Source: a virus. From it: DNA of 29,464 nucleotides. Position 1 is the first letter of the stretch. Each line of letters begins with the position of its first letter. The stretch lies in the IMG/VR virus record IMGVR_UViG_3300045454_000148, positions 1 to 29,464 of that record, one strand, 5' to 3'. Made by a program: the position numbers and the translations under genes. Positions 1 through 7,840 of the stretch are shown piece by piece. The notes beneath the pieces are model-generated. The model worked only from the letters and a program-made list of their open reading frames with translations, searched no databases and was not told the origin of the DNA.

Positions 1-87
1 GGCGCCGAAGCGCGGGTGGTCCAGCCAGTGGTCGGGGATCTCCACCACTGCTCCGTCCCGCTTGCGGTACGCGGTGATCAGCGGCAT
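1..87 (-). CDS. Small conserved-type phage protein, partial
   Basis: The gene runs off the left edge of the window, so only the first 29 residues are visible (MPLITAYRKRDG, then a stretch rich in charged and aromatic residues including DHWLDHP). The start is an ATG at 87 preceded by a good Shine-Dalgarno sequence (GAGGAGG, about 6 nt upstream). It is the last visible gene of the late operon, after the tail-terminator and the 109-aa protein. Small proteins with this kind of opening are common near the head-tail junction genes of actinophages, but I cannot assign a function. Its full length is unknown. Confidence 0.6.
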   Translation of the reverse strand, partial: MPLITAYRKRDGAVVEIPDHWLDHPRFGA

Positions 88-161
88 GACGTTGCCTCCT
101 CAGGCGGGGGTCGAGATGAGACGGAAGGGCTCAACCCGGTAGGCGGGGTGGCGGTTCGGTG

Positions 162-491
162 TCAGACCGCGAGGACCGCGACCGTGACCGATGCGACCGC
201 CGAGTACGAGATCGCGGCCAGGCCGTCGCTGACGGATCGGTACTCCTCGGACAGGGGCACGATCACGTCGGAAGCGGCGGGCACCGAGACGGCGGTGTCC
301 GGGACCCCTGCGCCGTTGAAGACGGTGCCGGTCGCGTCGAGGGTGACCGTCACCGTCCCGGCAGACGCGTTGCGGACCGCCAGCAGGACGTTGGAGCCGA
401 CGGGGGCCCGGTCACCGCCGGCGGAGGCGGGGGAGTAGGTGACCGTCCGGCCGGTGGCGGCGCGGACGTTCTGGGAGGCGAGTGTCGCCAT
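162..491 (-). CDS. Small beta-rich virion-type protein, function unknown
   Basis: A 109-aa protein with an ATG start at 491 and an AGGAG-type ribosome site just upstream. It is rich in Thr, Val, Ala and Ser, with alternating hydrophobic residues (for example VTVTLDATGTV and ASVTVAVLAV). This suggests a single small beta-sandwich domain, as in decoration, tail-tube or neck accessory proteins. There are no Cys, no membrane helix and no signal peptide. It follows the putative tail-terminator gene, where siphophages often encode the major tail protein, but it is short for that role. The structural role is inferred from position and composition only. Confidence 0.6.
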   Translation of the reverse strand: MATLASQNVRAATGRTVTYSPASAGGDRAPVGSNVLLAVRNASAGTVTVTLDATGTVFNGAGVPDTAVSVPAASDVIVPLSEEYRSVSDGLAAISYSAVASVTVAVLAV

Positions 492-528
492 GGCAGGGCT
501 CCTGGGGGTGGCGTCGGGGTGGGGTGTG

Positions 529-945
529 TCAGGTGGTCTGGCAGCGGAACGTGAGCGGCACGTACACCCGCGCAGGTGTCACATCCCGGTCGGTGCCGAC
601 GGGGGGTGTGCCCTCGACCTCCCGCAACGGCCCCGCGCCGGGCGTGAGGTGGTGACCCTCGAGGGCTGTGCGGATCAGGTGCACCGCCTGCAGGCACCAC
701 GTGGTGGTCCCGGCGGCGACGGTGAGTGGCGCCCGCCACTCCAGGGCCCCGTGAGCGTCACCGTCGAGGCGACGCAGCTCTTCCGCTACCCACCCGGGAG
801 CGCCCCAGGCGACGACGTAGGGGTAGACGCGGCCGGCCGCGTCGGCGGGGAGGGCGTCTGGCACCGTGCCGTCGAAGACGCTCACCGACGTCAAGGTGCG
901 CAGATGCGCGACGAGCGCGTCGTGGAGCACGGCGGGATCGCCCAT
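529..945 (-). CDS. Putative tail terminator / tail completion protein
   Basis: 138 aa. The ATG at 945 shares its A with the TGA of the preceding gp10-like gene, so the two are translationally coupled. The N-terminal part (DPAVLHDALVAHLRTL) looks like the helical opening of minor tail/tail-terminator proteins. The middle and C-terminal parts are beta-rich (YPYVVAWGAPGW, ARVYVPLTFRCQTT). The order capsid, connector, stopper-like protein, gp10-like protein, this gene is the usual siphophage head-to-tail order, which places the tail terminator here. The assignment rests mainly on position and size. Confidence 0.6.
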   Translation of the reverse strand: MGDPAVLHDALVAHLRTLTSVSVFDGTVPDALPADAAGRVYPYVVAWGAPGWVAEELRRLDGDAHGALEWRAPLTVAAGTTTWCLQAVHLIRTALEGHHLTPGAGPLREVEGTPPVGTDRDVTPARVYVPLTFRCQTT

Positions 946-1304
946 CAGAGGATCTCCCCTCCCAGTTGCTCGATCGCCCGTGCGAACGGTCCGGAGTGCC
1001 GGTCCAGGGCCGGACCCATGTACGCGTGCGGTGCCATGCGCGAGGTGCCGTACTCGACGAAGCGCCCGTAGTTCGCTGCCGGGCCGGTCTGCCCGCCGAG
1101 CCCATCGGGGTCGGTGTCGATCCCGATGCTCGAGCGCAGAAAGCCGGTGTCGACGGGTGCGAAGGCCTTCGCGTCGCGCTCGACGTCGAGGAGGGTCTTG
1201 GCGACGAGCCGCCGCGCGCGGGGTGCCGCGGTCTCGCCGGCGGCCGTCAGGTCCGCGGAGAGCCGGTTGAGGTCGTCCGCGCCGTCGAACCACACGCTGC
1301 CCAT
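945..1304 (-). CDS. HK97 gp10-like neck / tail-completion protein
   Basis: 119 aa, ATG at 1304. The sequence has the hallmarks of the HK97-gp10-like family: an N-terminal helix, then the 'APVDTGFLRSSI' segment around residues 49-60, then 'YGRFVEYGTSRMAPHAYMGP' near residues 79-98, and a closing helix. These are the PVDTGxLR and VEYGT...PxPYxxPA signatures of proteins at the head-tail interface. It lies between the DUF6093-like protein and the tail terminator, the expected slot. It probably helps complete the connector or dock the tail. Family recognition is good; the exact structural role varies among phages. Confidence 0.8.
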   Translation of the reverse strand: MGSVWFDGADDLNRLSADLTAAGETAAPRARRLVAKTLLDVERDAKAFAPVDTGFLRSSIGIDTDPDGLGGQTGPAANYGRFVEYGTSRMAPHAYMGPALDRHSGPFARAIEQLGGEIL

Positions 1305-1314
1305 CCCGGCCCCC

Positions 1315-1743
1315 TCAGCTCTGGTTGGTGAGGTCCAGGTCGCACAGCAGGTCCCGGTCGAACCGCAGCGACCCGAACTTCGGGTCCGCGACGGTGAGGG
1401 TCTTGCCGACGAGGCGGGCGTCGTCCGGGCAGGAGTCGATGCGGACGCGCGCGCCGACGGGGATGTCGGGGGCGTCGTCGGCGATCGTGACGAGGTAGGG
1501 GCGGCGTACGACGATCTGCCCGGCTGCGTCCGCGGCGTTCGCCCCGGAGTTCAGGGCCTGCACCCGGCACGTGCCGGTGTGGATGACGGTGGGGGTGCCC
1601 GTGGTCGGCCCCGTGGTGGGGGACCAGTCCCCGGAGCCTCCGGTGCTGATCGTGCACGTCGCGGTCCGCGCGCCCGCGGTGGTGGGACGGTGGTGCCCGG
1701 ACCAGCGGGGGTGCACCACGCGGGTGCCGGGCAGGGGGCTCAC
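1315..1743 (-). CDS. Head-closure / stopper-type protein (DUF6093-like)
   Basis: 142 aa from a GTG at 1743 that overlaps the stop of the upstream connector gene by 4 bp (GTGA). A GTG two codons upstream (1749) is also possible, but the overlap pattern used throughout this prophage favours 1743. The N-terminal half is Thr/Gly-rich (TATCTISTGG). The C-terminal half forms a compact beta domain (RPYLVTIADDAPDIPVGARV, KTLTVADPKFGSLR) typical of small actinophage head-closure proteins. Two C-terminal Cys residues are present. Its position directly after the connector and before the gp10-like gene supports a stopper or head-completion role. Confidence 0.65.
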   Translation of the reverse strand: MSPLPGTRVVHPRWSGHHRPTTAGARTATCTISTGGSGDWSPTTGPTTGTPTVIHTGTCRVQALNSGANAADAAGQIVVRRPYLVTIADDAPDIPVGARVRIDSCPDDARLVGKTLTVADPKFGSLRFDRDLLCDLDLTNQS

Positions 1744-2120
1744 GGCCACACCCCACGCGGGTGGGGTGCGAACTCGAGCACCGTCACCGGGTCGACGACG
1801 TCGTCGTCCGCGGTGTCGGCGAGGACCCGCAGCTGAGCGGCGTGAGCGCGCAGTGCGGCGGCGACGGCCGGCCCGTCGGTGCTGAGGTCCTGGGAGCGGA
1901 TCTTCTTCGACACCAGCGCCTCGGAGGACGCGATGGTGTCCAGGGCGTCCGCGGCCGCGCGTTGAACCGCCGCGACGGGCGCGTCCACGGCGCCGTTGGG
2001 CACCCCGTGCATGGCGAGGAGCCCGCGCACCTGATGGTCGTCGAGGAGGAGTGCGGTCTCGTCGACGTCGGCGATGAGGAGCCGCACCTTCCCGGTCGGG
2101 GTGGTGTAGTCGATCGGCAC
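1740..2120 (-). CDS. Head-tail connector (adaptor) protein
   Basis: 126 aa from a GTG at 2120 with a clear GGAGG ribosome site. The opening 'DYTTPTGKVRLLIADVDE' followed by 'LLDDHQVRGLLAM' and an Ala-rich helical middle is typical of gp6/gp15-type head-tail connector proteins, which build the ring under the portal. The pattern R-LL-I-D near residues 13-20 and the helical bundle composition fit this family. It is the first gene after the major capsid gene and a 10-bp hairpin, so it may be expressed at a lower level than capsid. Confidence 0.75.
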   Translation of the reverse strand: MPIDYTTPTGKVRLLIADVDETALLLDDHQVRGLLAMHGVPNGAVDAPVAAVQRAAADALDTIASSEALVSKKIRSQDLSTDGPAVAAALRAHAAQLRVLADTADDDVVDPVTVLEFAPHPRGVWP

Positions 2121-2259
2121 GGTGACCTCCGGGTGTCGGGGGCGCAGGACGCGTTCATGGCACGGGGGAAGTCACCGGCGTGGACCCCGCGAACGGCCTT
2201 CGTCCGAGGTGAGTGCTGTGCCGGCGGGCGTTGACGCCCTCGACACCGGGAGGGGTTGG

Positions 2260-2299
2260 GGCTGGGCCGCAGCAGTTGTCTCTCCGCTACGGCCCAGCC
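2260..2299 (-). terminator. Hairpin directly after the major capsid gene
   Basis: A perfect 10-bp inverted repeat: GGCTGGGCCG at 2260-2269 and CGGCCCAGCC at 2290-2299, with a 20-nt loop. It begins 5 bp past the capsid stop codon in the direction of transcription. It has no U-run, which is common in very GC-rich genomes. The 184-bp gap it sits in (2121-2304) holds no convincing gene on either strand. It may be a partial terminator or a 3' RNA stabiliser that sets the capsid-to-connector ratio. Confidence 0.55.
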
Positions 2300-2304
2300 G
2301 CAGG

Positions 2305-3366
2305 TCAGGACCCGGTGGAGACGTACGTCTCGGTCGGGATGACCGTCGCCGCGCCCGTGACGTGCCGGACCCGGTACTGGACGGTGTCGTCGTCGAACGA
2401 CCCGTCACGGGGGTCGATCGCACCGCCGCCGACCTGGGAGCCGGTGTCGGCCTTGACCCGCAGGTCGGGGGTCTCGTACCCGCGCAGGAACCCGGTGACG
2501 ACCGCCGGGCGGGCGCCGTTGGGGTCCGGGAGCACGAACCAGGTCGTCGCGACCTTGTTGAACCCGGCGGCCACCACCGGCAGCCACGGGTTCACGACCA
2601 GCCGGACGACGCCGCGCAGGTAGTTCGGCTCGATCGACGTCACGCCGCCCTCGGTGCGGCGGATCTCCGACGCCTCGACGATCCGGCGTGCGGTCATCTC
2701 CAGCTGCGGCGGCACCATGAGCACCGTGCCGCGCAGCACGACCGGCCGGCCGTCGCTGTCCTTCTTCGAGGAGATCCCGAGCAGCGCCGCCTCGAGGTTC
2801 TCCGCCGTGAGCGGCACTGCCGCGGGGGCGTTGCCGTTCGCGGACTTGAAGAACGCCGTGTTCACGCCGGTCCCGCCGGTGTTGAACAGGGCCGCCGCGG
2901 ACACGATGTCCTCGGTCTCCCGGGCCGCGGTCGCGAGCCGGGTGGGGGCGTCGCGGAACGCGTCGAGGTCGTCGTTGACGAGCATCTCCCACGTCAGCGG
3001 GAGACGGTTCCCGTACTTCTCGACCTTGAACTCGTGCTCGGCCTCGGCCAGCTTGCGGGCCTTGTACTCCGCGGCCTGCCCGACCTTGTCCAGGCCCGCC
3101 CGGCCGCCGAGGAGCTCGACGAGCTTCTTCGGCCGGAAGTCCGGGACGGTCGACCGGCGGGCGAACCCGGCCCACACCGGGGCGATCGCCTGGTACTCGG
3201 CCAGGAGCTCCCGGCCGTAGGCGGCGCCGAGCAGGATCGGGAAGTCCGACGTGGTCATGGTCTCCATGAGCGTCGCCTTCGCGCGCAGGTCGCCGTCCAG
3301 GACCTGCTGGAACAGGCGGCGGGCCTCCACGATGCGCCGGTTGCGCGGGAGGGTGGTGGTGTTCAT
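2305..3366 (-). CDS. Major capsid protein
   Basis: 353 aa, ATG at 3366. It is the largest gene after the protease-scaffold and cement genes. The N-terminal region is helical and charged (RRIVEARRLFQQVLDGD). It is followed by a long region with 'EYKARKLAEAEHEFKVEKYGNRLPLTWEMLVNDDLDAF', resembling the HK97-fold E-loop and spine helix found in the Mu gpT-like and related capsid families. The C-terminal half contains 'LVVNPWLPVVAAGFNKVATTWFVLPDP' and 'GGAIDPRDGSFDDDTVQYRVRHVTGA', typical of the capsid A-domain. Order (protease/scaffold, cement, capsid, connector) supports the call. There is no long N-terminal delta domain, consistent with the separate scaffold. Confidence 0.85.
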   Translation of the reverse strand: MNTTTLPRNRRIVEARRLFQQVLDGDLRAKATLMETMTTSDFPILLGAAYGRELLAEYQAIAPVWAGFARRSTVPDFRPKKLVELLGGRAGLDKVGQAAEYKARKLAEAEHEFKVEKYGNRLPLTWEMLVNDDLDAFRDAPTRLATAARETEDIVSAAALFNTGGTGVNTAFFKSANGNAPAAVPLTAENLEAALLGISSKKDSDGRPVVLRGTVLMVPPQLEMTARRIVEASEIRRTEGGVTSIEPNYLRGVVRLVVNPWLPVVAAGFNKVATTWFVLPDPNGARPAVVTGFLRGYETPDLRVKADTGSQVGGGAIDPRDGSFDDDTVQYRVRHVTGAATVIPTETYVSTGS

Positions 3367-3380
3367 CTCGTTGGCCCTCC

Positions 3381-3722
3381 TCAGACCTGGGCGATGACGA
3401 CGGTGAGCGGACCGGAGGTCGCGCCCTTGGTGGCGAGGGCGTACCCGAAGAGGGTGTTGCTCGTCGCGGTGGTGGTGAGCGCGGTGATGCGGCTGGTGCC
3501 GTCACCGGCGACGTACAGCGGCGTGCCGACGGCGGTGACCGCGTCGGACACCGTCAGGTCGTACGCGCCCTTGCGCCACACCGTGGCGTTGCCGTCCGCG
3601 TCGCGGCTGGTCTGGGCGACGCCGACGAGCGACCCGACCTTGACCGGGTCGCCGGCGACGGTGCCGGACGGGACGGGCAGGGTGATGTGGTCCGCGTTGC
3701 GGAAGACCTCGTTGGTGGCCAT
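3381..3722 (-). CDS. Capsid cement / decoration protein (DUF2190-like)
   Basis: 113 aa, ATG at 3722 with a GGAGGCG ribosome site that overlaps the end of the scaffold gene. The sequence is a single beta-rich domain: 'ITLPVPSGTVAGDPVKVGSLVGVAQTS' near the start, then 'GTPLYVAGDGTSRIT' and a closing 'GPLTVVIAQV'. The pattern V-AGDPV-VG---GVA followed by an LFGYAL segment is characteristic of the DUF2190 group of small capsid-stabilising proteins encoded next to the major capsid gene. It probably binds the outer capsid surface. Confidence 0.75.
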   Translation of the reverse strand: MATNEVFRNADHITLPVPSGTVAGDPVKVGSLVGVAQTSRDADGNATVWRKGAYDLTVSDAVTAVGTPLYVAGDGTSRITALTTTATSNTLFGYALATKGATSGPLTVVIAQV

Positions 3723-3725
3723 CGG

Positions 3726-4181
3726 TCACGCCTCCTTGACGGTGCGGCCGCTGATGCGGGCGATCTCGGCGTCGAGCTCCGCCTCGGACAGGTCGTCCGT
3801 GCCGCCCTGCTCGTCCAGGCGGGTGGGGGTGCCGAACCCGCGGACGCGGCCGGCGCCCTGGGCCTCGGCGAGCTCTGCTGCGGACTCCTCCGCGGCGGTC
3901 TTGAGCGCGGCCTCGTCGACGTCGCCGGACTCGGTCAGCGGGGCGCTGGCCGCGAGGCGGGTGATCGTCTTGGGGGCGGTGACGCGGGCGGCGTCGAACG
4001 CCTCCCGCACGACGCGCTCGGCGACGGCGGCGTTCGCCTTCTTGCGGGCCTCGGCGAGCTTCGCCTCGGCCTCCTCGGCGCGCTGCACGGCGGCGGCGCG
4101 CTCCGACTCGAGCGCGGTGGCCCGGCCGGCGTCCTTCTCGAGCTGAGCCAGGCGGCTCTCCTCGATCTGGGTCGTTGCCAT
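3726..4181 (-). CDS. Nested internal start: scaffold protein alone
   Basis: Inside the protease-scaffold gene, in the same frame, an ATG at 4181 (Met277 of the long product) is preceded by AGGAGG with a 5-nt spacer, as good a ribosome site as any in the operon. Translation from it gives a 151-aa protein: a coiled coil (residues about 5-55) and a C-terminal helical domain, with the protease removed. The ATG falls exactly at the boundary between the disordered linker and the coiled coil. This is the arrangement of phage lambda C and Nu3. Expression is inferred from the ribosome site and the domain boundary. Confidence 0.6.
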   Translation of the reverse strand: MATTQIEESRLAQLEKDAGRATALESERAAAVQRAEEAEAKLAEARKKANAAVAERVVREAFDAARVTAPKTITRLAASAPLTESGDVDEAALKTAAEESAAELAEAQGAGRVRGFGTPTRLDEQGGTDDLSEAELDAEIARISGRTVKEA

Positions 4182-5009
4182 GGTGTCCTCCTGGGACTCG
4201 GTGGCGGTGGACTGCCCGGCCGGACGGCTCGGGACACTGGTGGGGCCGCTCTCGACGGCGTCGGACGTGCCCGCGGTGGGCGGCTCGTCCCAGATGTCGC
4301 GCTCGTACAGCCCGGGCGCGTCGGCCTCGATGCGCGCGACGAACGCGGCCAGGGCGTCGCCAATCCCGCCGGAGAGGGTGATCCGCTCGTCGCGGGTGAG
4401 GCGCCCGTCGCCGAACATCTCGTCGGCCAGGACGGTGAAGTCGCGGTGGATGCGGGACTCGACCCACTGGCCGACGTTGCGGGCCTCCTGGGTGGTGGTG
4501 CGTGCGGACTCCAGGATCTGCAGGACCCGGCCGCCGCGACCGGCCTTGGTCACGAAGTCGACGGAGGTGCCCTCGACGAGGCGGGTGAACACGCGGCCGG
4601 TGCGCCCGTCGACCTCGCCGAGGTCGCCCTCGGCGGCGCCGCGGATGGACACCCCGATCGCGTCGAGCATCTCCGCGAGGGGCTGCCGCCACCGGGAGAA
4701 CACCCGCGCCTCGGCGACGAGCGCGCCTCGCGTCGGGTCCCAGCGGGCGTCCTCCTCGAGCACCGCGACGAGGTCGCGCACGGACCGCTCGGGGCGCTCC
4801 CACGTCTCGGACTCGGTCGGGTGGTCCAGGTACATGTGGGTGCCCGCGGGCCAGATGCGGTCCCGGGCGGCCGACTCCAGGACGTCCTGGGCGTAGTACC
4901 CGGACGAGCCCCACCCGGGAGTGATGAGCTGGACGAGGAAGCGTCCGGGTCCGTCGGCCGGGGTGAGGGCCTCGGCGACGGGACGGCTTTCCACAAGGGC
5001 TACCGACAC
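3726..5009 (-). CDS. Capsid maturation protease fused to scaffold
   Basis: 427 aa from a GTG at 5009 with a GGAGG site 5-6 nt upstream. Residues about 20-170 form the protease domain seen in many actinophages. Candidate catalytic residues are His63 in the DHP motif and Ser121 in GVSIRG (inferred from family pattern, not proven). Residues about 180-276 are a linker with an acidic, Pro/Ser-rich tail. Residues 277-427 are a scaffold region: a strong coiled coil (ESRLAQLEKDAGRATALE onwards, Ala/Glu/Lys-rich) and a C-terminal domain ending ELDAEIARISGRTVKEA. The gene lies between the MuF-like and cement genes. An internal start for the scaffold part is annotated separately. Confidence 0.8.
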   Translation of the reverse strand: MSVALVESRPVAEALTPADGPGRFLVQLITPGWGSSGYYAQDVLESAARDRIWPAGTHMYLDHPTESETWERPERSVRDLVAVLEEDARWDPTRGALVAEARVFSRWRQPLAEMLDAIGVSIRGAAEGDLGEVDGRTGRVFTRLVEGTSVDFVTKAGRGGRVLQILESARTTTQEARNVGQWVESRIHRDFTVLADEMFGDGRLTRDERITLSGGIGDALAAFVARIEADAPGLYERDIWDEPPTAGTSDAVESGPTSVPSRPAGQSTATESQEDTMATTQIEESRLAQLEKDAGRATALESERAAAVQRAEEAEAKLAEARKKANAAVAERVVREAFDAARVTAPKTITRLAASAPLTESGDVDEAALKTAAEESAAELAEAQGAGRVRGFGTPTRLDEQGGTDDLSEAELDAEIARISGRTVKEA

Positions 5010-5035
5010 GGCTGCCTCCAAGGGATGCTGGGCGG

Positions 5036-5188
5036 ATGGATCGGGTCGACGAGGAGCCGCTGCACATGTGGCGGCTCGTCGGGATGCGCATGGGCGACGT
5101 CCCCGAACCCGGGACGCTGTACCGGTGCGAGCTGTGCGGTGAGGACCTGCTCGTCCCGCCGCGGGGTGTGCACCCGGAGGAGTGCTAG
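5036..5188 (+). CDS. Small CxxC protein on the opposite strand
   Basis: A 50-aa ORF on the + strand in the only sizeable gap (5010-5184) between the MuF-like and protease genes, which are both on the - strand. It begins ATG at 5036 and ends TAG at 5186-5188. The middle reads TLYRCELCGEDLLVPPRGVH and it ends EEC, so Cys31, Cys34, the His and the terminal Cys could bind a metal. Codons are strongly G/C-ending, as in the real genes nearby. Its stop and the MuF-like stop share the palindrome CTAG, so the two genes overlap tail to tail by 4 bp. The ribosome site is weak. Function unknown; perhaps a moron. Confidence 0.5.
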   Translation: MDRVDEEPLHMWRLVGMRMGDVPEPGTLYRCELCGEDLLVPPRGVHPEEC

Positions 5189-6249
5189 CCGGCCCGCCGC
5201 AGGAGGTCCCGCGCGGGGGTCGGCGCCCACGAGTCCCGCCACCCGGGCGTGGACCGCCGCTGCGCCATGTCCAGCAGGTCCACGGCCCCGTCGTCCAGGG
5301 CCTGCAGCCGCGCCGGCCCGAGGATCGCGACCCGGTCCGCCGCCGGGAGGGCGTCGAACACGGCCCGGGCGTCCGGGACGACGTCGGCGGGCTCGTCGAT
5401 GTCGAACCCGAGCTCGCGCCACGTCTTCGTCTTCGGCAGGCGTGCGCACCGGCCCTGCTGGTGATCCTGCGGTCCCTGCTCGGCGATGTCGTGCTCGGTG
5501 CCGTGCATGCCCCAGCACGACGGGCAGGTGCGGGTGTCGAGCTTCGCGAGCCACACCCACCCGGCGACGACGTCCTCGTTCGCGATCTCCACCCCGCGGG
5601 CGGCGTCACGGTGCGCGTCGAGCATCTCCGTCCGGGCGATCGTGACCGCCCGGGTCAGGCCACCGTTGAACGCGCCCTCGACACGACGGAGCATCTCCCG
5701 GGCGGCCTTGCGGGGGTTGTCCCCGACGGCGACCCCGCGGATGAGGGTGCGGCGCATCGCGTCCTGCGCGGCGACCTCCAGGCGCAGCCGGGCGGAGGTG
5801 ATCTGCCCGGTGGTGCGCTCGACGATGTTCGCCAGGGCGAGGTCGTCGAGCCGGTTGAACGACGCGACCAGGTCGAGCCGGTTCCCGGCGGCCGCGGGGA
5901 ACTGGGACGCGATGATCTCCAGCTCGGCGGCCGTCGTGAGGTCCACGATCCGGCCCACCCCGTCGATGACGGTCACCCCGGTCAGCTGCGACAGCTCCCG
6001 GATCTGGTCGGTCGCGGCGAACAGCGCCGCGGTGGCGCGCTCGGACCGGGCGATGAGGAACGGCGCCGGCCACGCCCCGTCGACGGACGCCGCGGCGAGA
6101 TCGGTGAGCGCGTCGGCCCAGTCGGTGCGCAGCTCGTCCCACGCCCGCGCCCACGCCCGGACGACCTGCCGGACGGCGGCGTCGACCTCGGCGTCGATGC
6201 GGATCCGCAGGGCGTTGGCGAGGCGCAGGGTCTCGTCGTCGATCGCCAC
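5185..6249 (-). CDS. MuF-like minor capsid / head morphogenesis protein
   Basis: 354 aa from a GTG at 6249, one base after the portal TGA. The N-terminal two thirds are helical. A MuF-type segment lies around residues 195-280: 'GLTRAVTIARTEMLDAHRDA' followed by 'DTRTCPSCWGMHGTEH' and 'GPQDHQQGRCARLP'. The TRxE helix, the CPSC motif and the 'H..GRC' closing motif are the typical signature of SPP1 gp7/Mu gpF proteins. These enter the capsid in few copies next to the portal and influence DNA ejection or assembly. The C-terminal ~80 residues are a variable helical tail. No separate toxin domain is visible. Confidence 0.8.
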   Translation of the reverse strand: MAIDDETLRLANALRIRIDAEVDAAVRQVVRAWARAWDELRTDWADALTDLAAASVDGAWPAPFLIARSERATAALFAATDQIRELSQLTGVTVIDGVGRIVDLTTAAELEIIASQFPAAAGNRLDLVASFNRLDDLALANIVERTTGQITSARLRLEVAAQDAMRRTLIRGVAVGDNPRKAAREMLRRVEGAFNGGLTRAVTIARTEMLDAHRDAARGVEIANEDVVAGWVWLAKLDTRTCPSCWGMHGTEHDIAEQGPQDHQQGRCARLPKTKTWRELGFDIDEPADVVPDARAVFDALPAADRVAILGPARLQALDDGAVDLLDMAQRRSTPGWRDSWAPTPARDLLRRAG

Positions 6250-6250
6250 G

Positions 6251-7822
6251 TCACACCACCGCCGCCGGGTCCTCGCCGCGGCGGAACGCGTCGACGGCGG
6301 CCTGCGCGGCGGTCGTGTACGGGTCGACGAACCGACCCTCCTCGTCGAGGAAGTCCGCGAGGACCTCGTCGACGTCCGGCACGCCCAGCGCCTGCAGGAG
6401 CAGCTTCACGGTCTGCTCCGGTGGCATCTTCCCGGTGCCGTCGGCCGCGACGATCGCGTCGACGACGGCCTGCACGTCGACCTCGTCCAGCGGCGGCCAG
6501 TCGACCTCGATGGTGGTGTCCGTGTCCCCGGCCAGGGTCAGCACCTCCCGGCCGGTGAACGCGTCCCGCTGGATCGTGCCGCGCAGCGGGCCCTGCGGCG
6601 CCTTCGCCGCCTGCAGGATCACGTACCCGAGGATCGCCCGGTACGTGTTCGCCCACAGCGACCGCCGCTGCTGGAACGTCAGCCGGGTCGGCAGGTTCAG
6701 GGTCTCCGCGACCGCACGCGCCCCGGTCTGCCCAGGGTCGGACAGCAGCGTCGTGACGGGCACCTCGAGGGCGGCGGCGATCATCGCGGCCAGGGGCCGG
6801 CCGGACTCGGAGTCGATCGTTGCGCCGGTCTTCGGGATCGCCTCGAGCGTGGTGTCCGGACCGAGCACCGCGGTCGCGCCGACGGTGTTCTCGTTCCCCG
6901 CCGGGGCCGCCGCGGCGGGGCGGCGGGCGAGGTTCTCCCGCAGCCGCTGAGCCTTCGAGCCCTTCGACGACGCCCGGAACGCGAACTGCGACAGGGCCTT
7001 CACCAGCACGGCCCAGTCGGCGAGGAAGTCCCGGTACGCGCGCGCCCACGACAGGGCCGCGTACGCGTCGCCGATCCCGAACGCCCACCCGTCCAGGCGG
7101 TTCACCCCGATGTGCTTGATCGGGGCGTCCCACAGCACCTCGTGCCCGTCCAGGGTCCGGGGGCGGGTCGCGGGCCGGTACGTGATCGCCGGGTGGTAGG
7201 CGGTGCGGGCGACGTCGACGACCCGGCCCTCACGAGTGATCTGCCGCTCGGTCCACTGCCGCCGGTAGTACCAGGGGTCGTCCCGGTCGTCAGGGTTCGT
7301 GATGACGTCGACGACCTCGTCGAACGGCACCGACCGCACCTGCACGAACCCGGTGCGGGGGTTCGTGAAGCACGCGATGAACACGTTCCCGTCGGTGCCC
7401 AGGGCCCGCTCAAGCTCCTCCTGCGCCTGGTCACCCCACAGGGCGTCCCGGTTGCCCTGGTCGTCCATGTGGGCCTGGACGACGGCGTTGACGTCCTGGG
7501 CGCCGTCGTCGCCGTTCGCGCGGGCGACGATCTGCACGCCCTGCCCGAACACGTACGCCTGCCGCAGGTTCAGGCCGCGCTTGATGAGGGGGTGCGCGAC
7601 GGCCATGACGCGGGCGAGGGTCGCGGCCTTCCCGAGGCCGGCGCGGGAGAACCGCTGGTCGGCGTCGGCGCCGAGGCGCTGCCACCCGGAGTCCTCCAGG
7701 GCGAGCTCGAGGTCGACGAACGACTCGCGGAGGAGCTCGTTCTCGTGCTCGGCGGCCGCGGCCCGGGCTGCGAGGTCGGTGCCGGTGGACTCGCGCAGGC
7801 CCAGCCACGTCAGGACGCCCAT
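6251..7822 (-). CDS. Portal protein
   Basis: 523 aa, ATG at 7822 with an AAGGAGG ribosome site. It follows the large terminase and precedes the MuF-like gene, the usual order. Family features include 'HPLIKRGLNLRQAYVFGQGVQI' (wing/clip entry), 'SVPFDEVVDVITNPDDRDDPWYYRR', 'IKHIGVNRLDGWAFGIGDAYAALSWARAYRDFL' and the 'LEVPVTTLLSDPGQTGA' segment of the crown/stem region. A C-terminal helical crown region ends in an acidic tail. It forms the dodecameric ring through which DNA is packaged. The N-terminal ~60 residues contain a charged helix. Confidence 0.88.
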   Translation of the reverse strand: MGVLTWLGLRESTGTDLAARAAAAEHENELLRESFVDLELALEDSGWQRLGADADQRFSRAGLGKAATLARVMAVAHPLIKRGLNLRQAYVFGQGVQIVARANGDDGAQDVNAVVQAHMDDQGNRDALWGDQAQEELERALGTDGNVFIACFTNPRTGFVQVRSVPFDEVVDVITNPDDRDDPWYYRRQWTERQITREGRVVDVARTAYHPAITYRPATRPRTLDGHEVLWDAPIKHIGVNRLDGWAFGIGDAYAALSWARAYRDFLADWAVLVKALSQFAFRASSKGSKAQRLRENLARRPAAAAPAGNENTVGATAVLGPDTTLEAIPKTGATIDSESGRPLAAMIAAALEVPVTTLLSDPGQTGARAVAETLNLPTRLTFQQRRSLWANTYRAILGYVILQAAKAPQGPLRGTIQRDAFTGREVLTLAGDTDTTIEVDWPPLDEVDVQAVVDAIVAADGTGKMPPEQTVKLLLQALGVPDVDEVLADFLDEEGRFVDPYTTAAQAAVDAFRRGEDPAAVV

Positions 7823-7840
7823 GCGGTGCCTCCTTCGTGG

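Noticed and set aside
2122-4146. A 674-codon + strand frame opposite the capsid genes
   Set aside because: Same antisense effect of high GC content; the capsid, cement and scaffold proteins on the - strand are clear.
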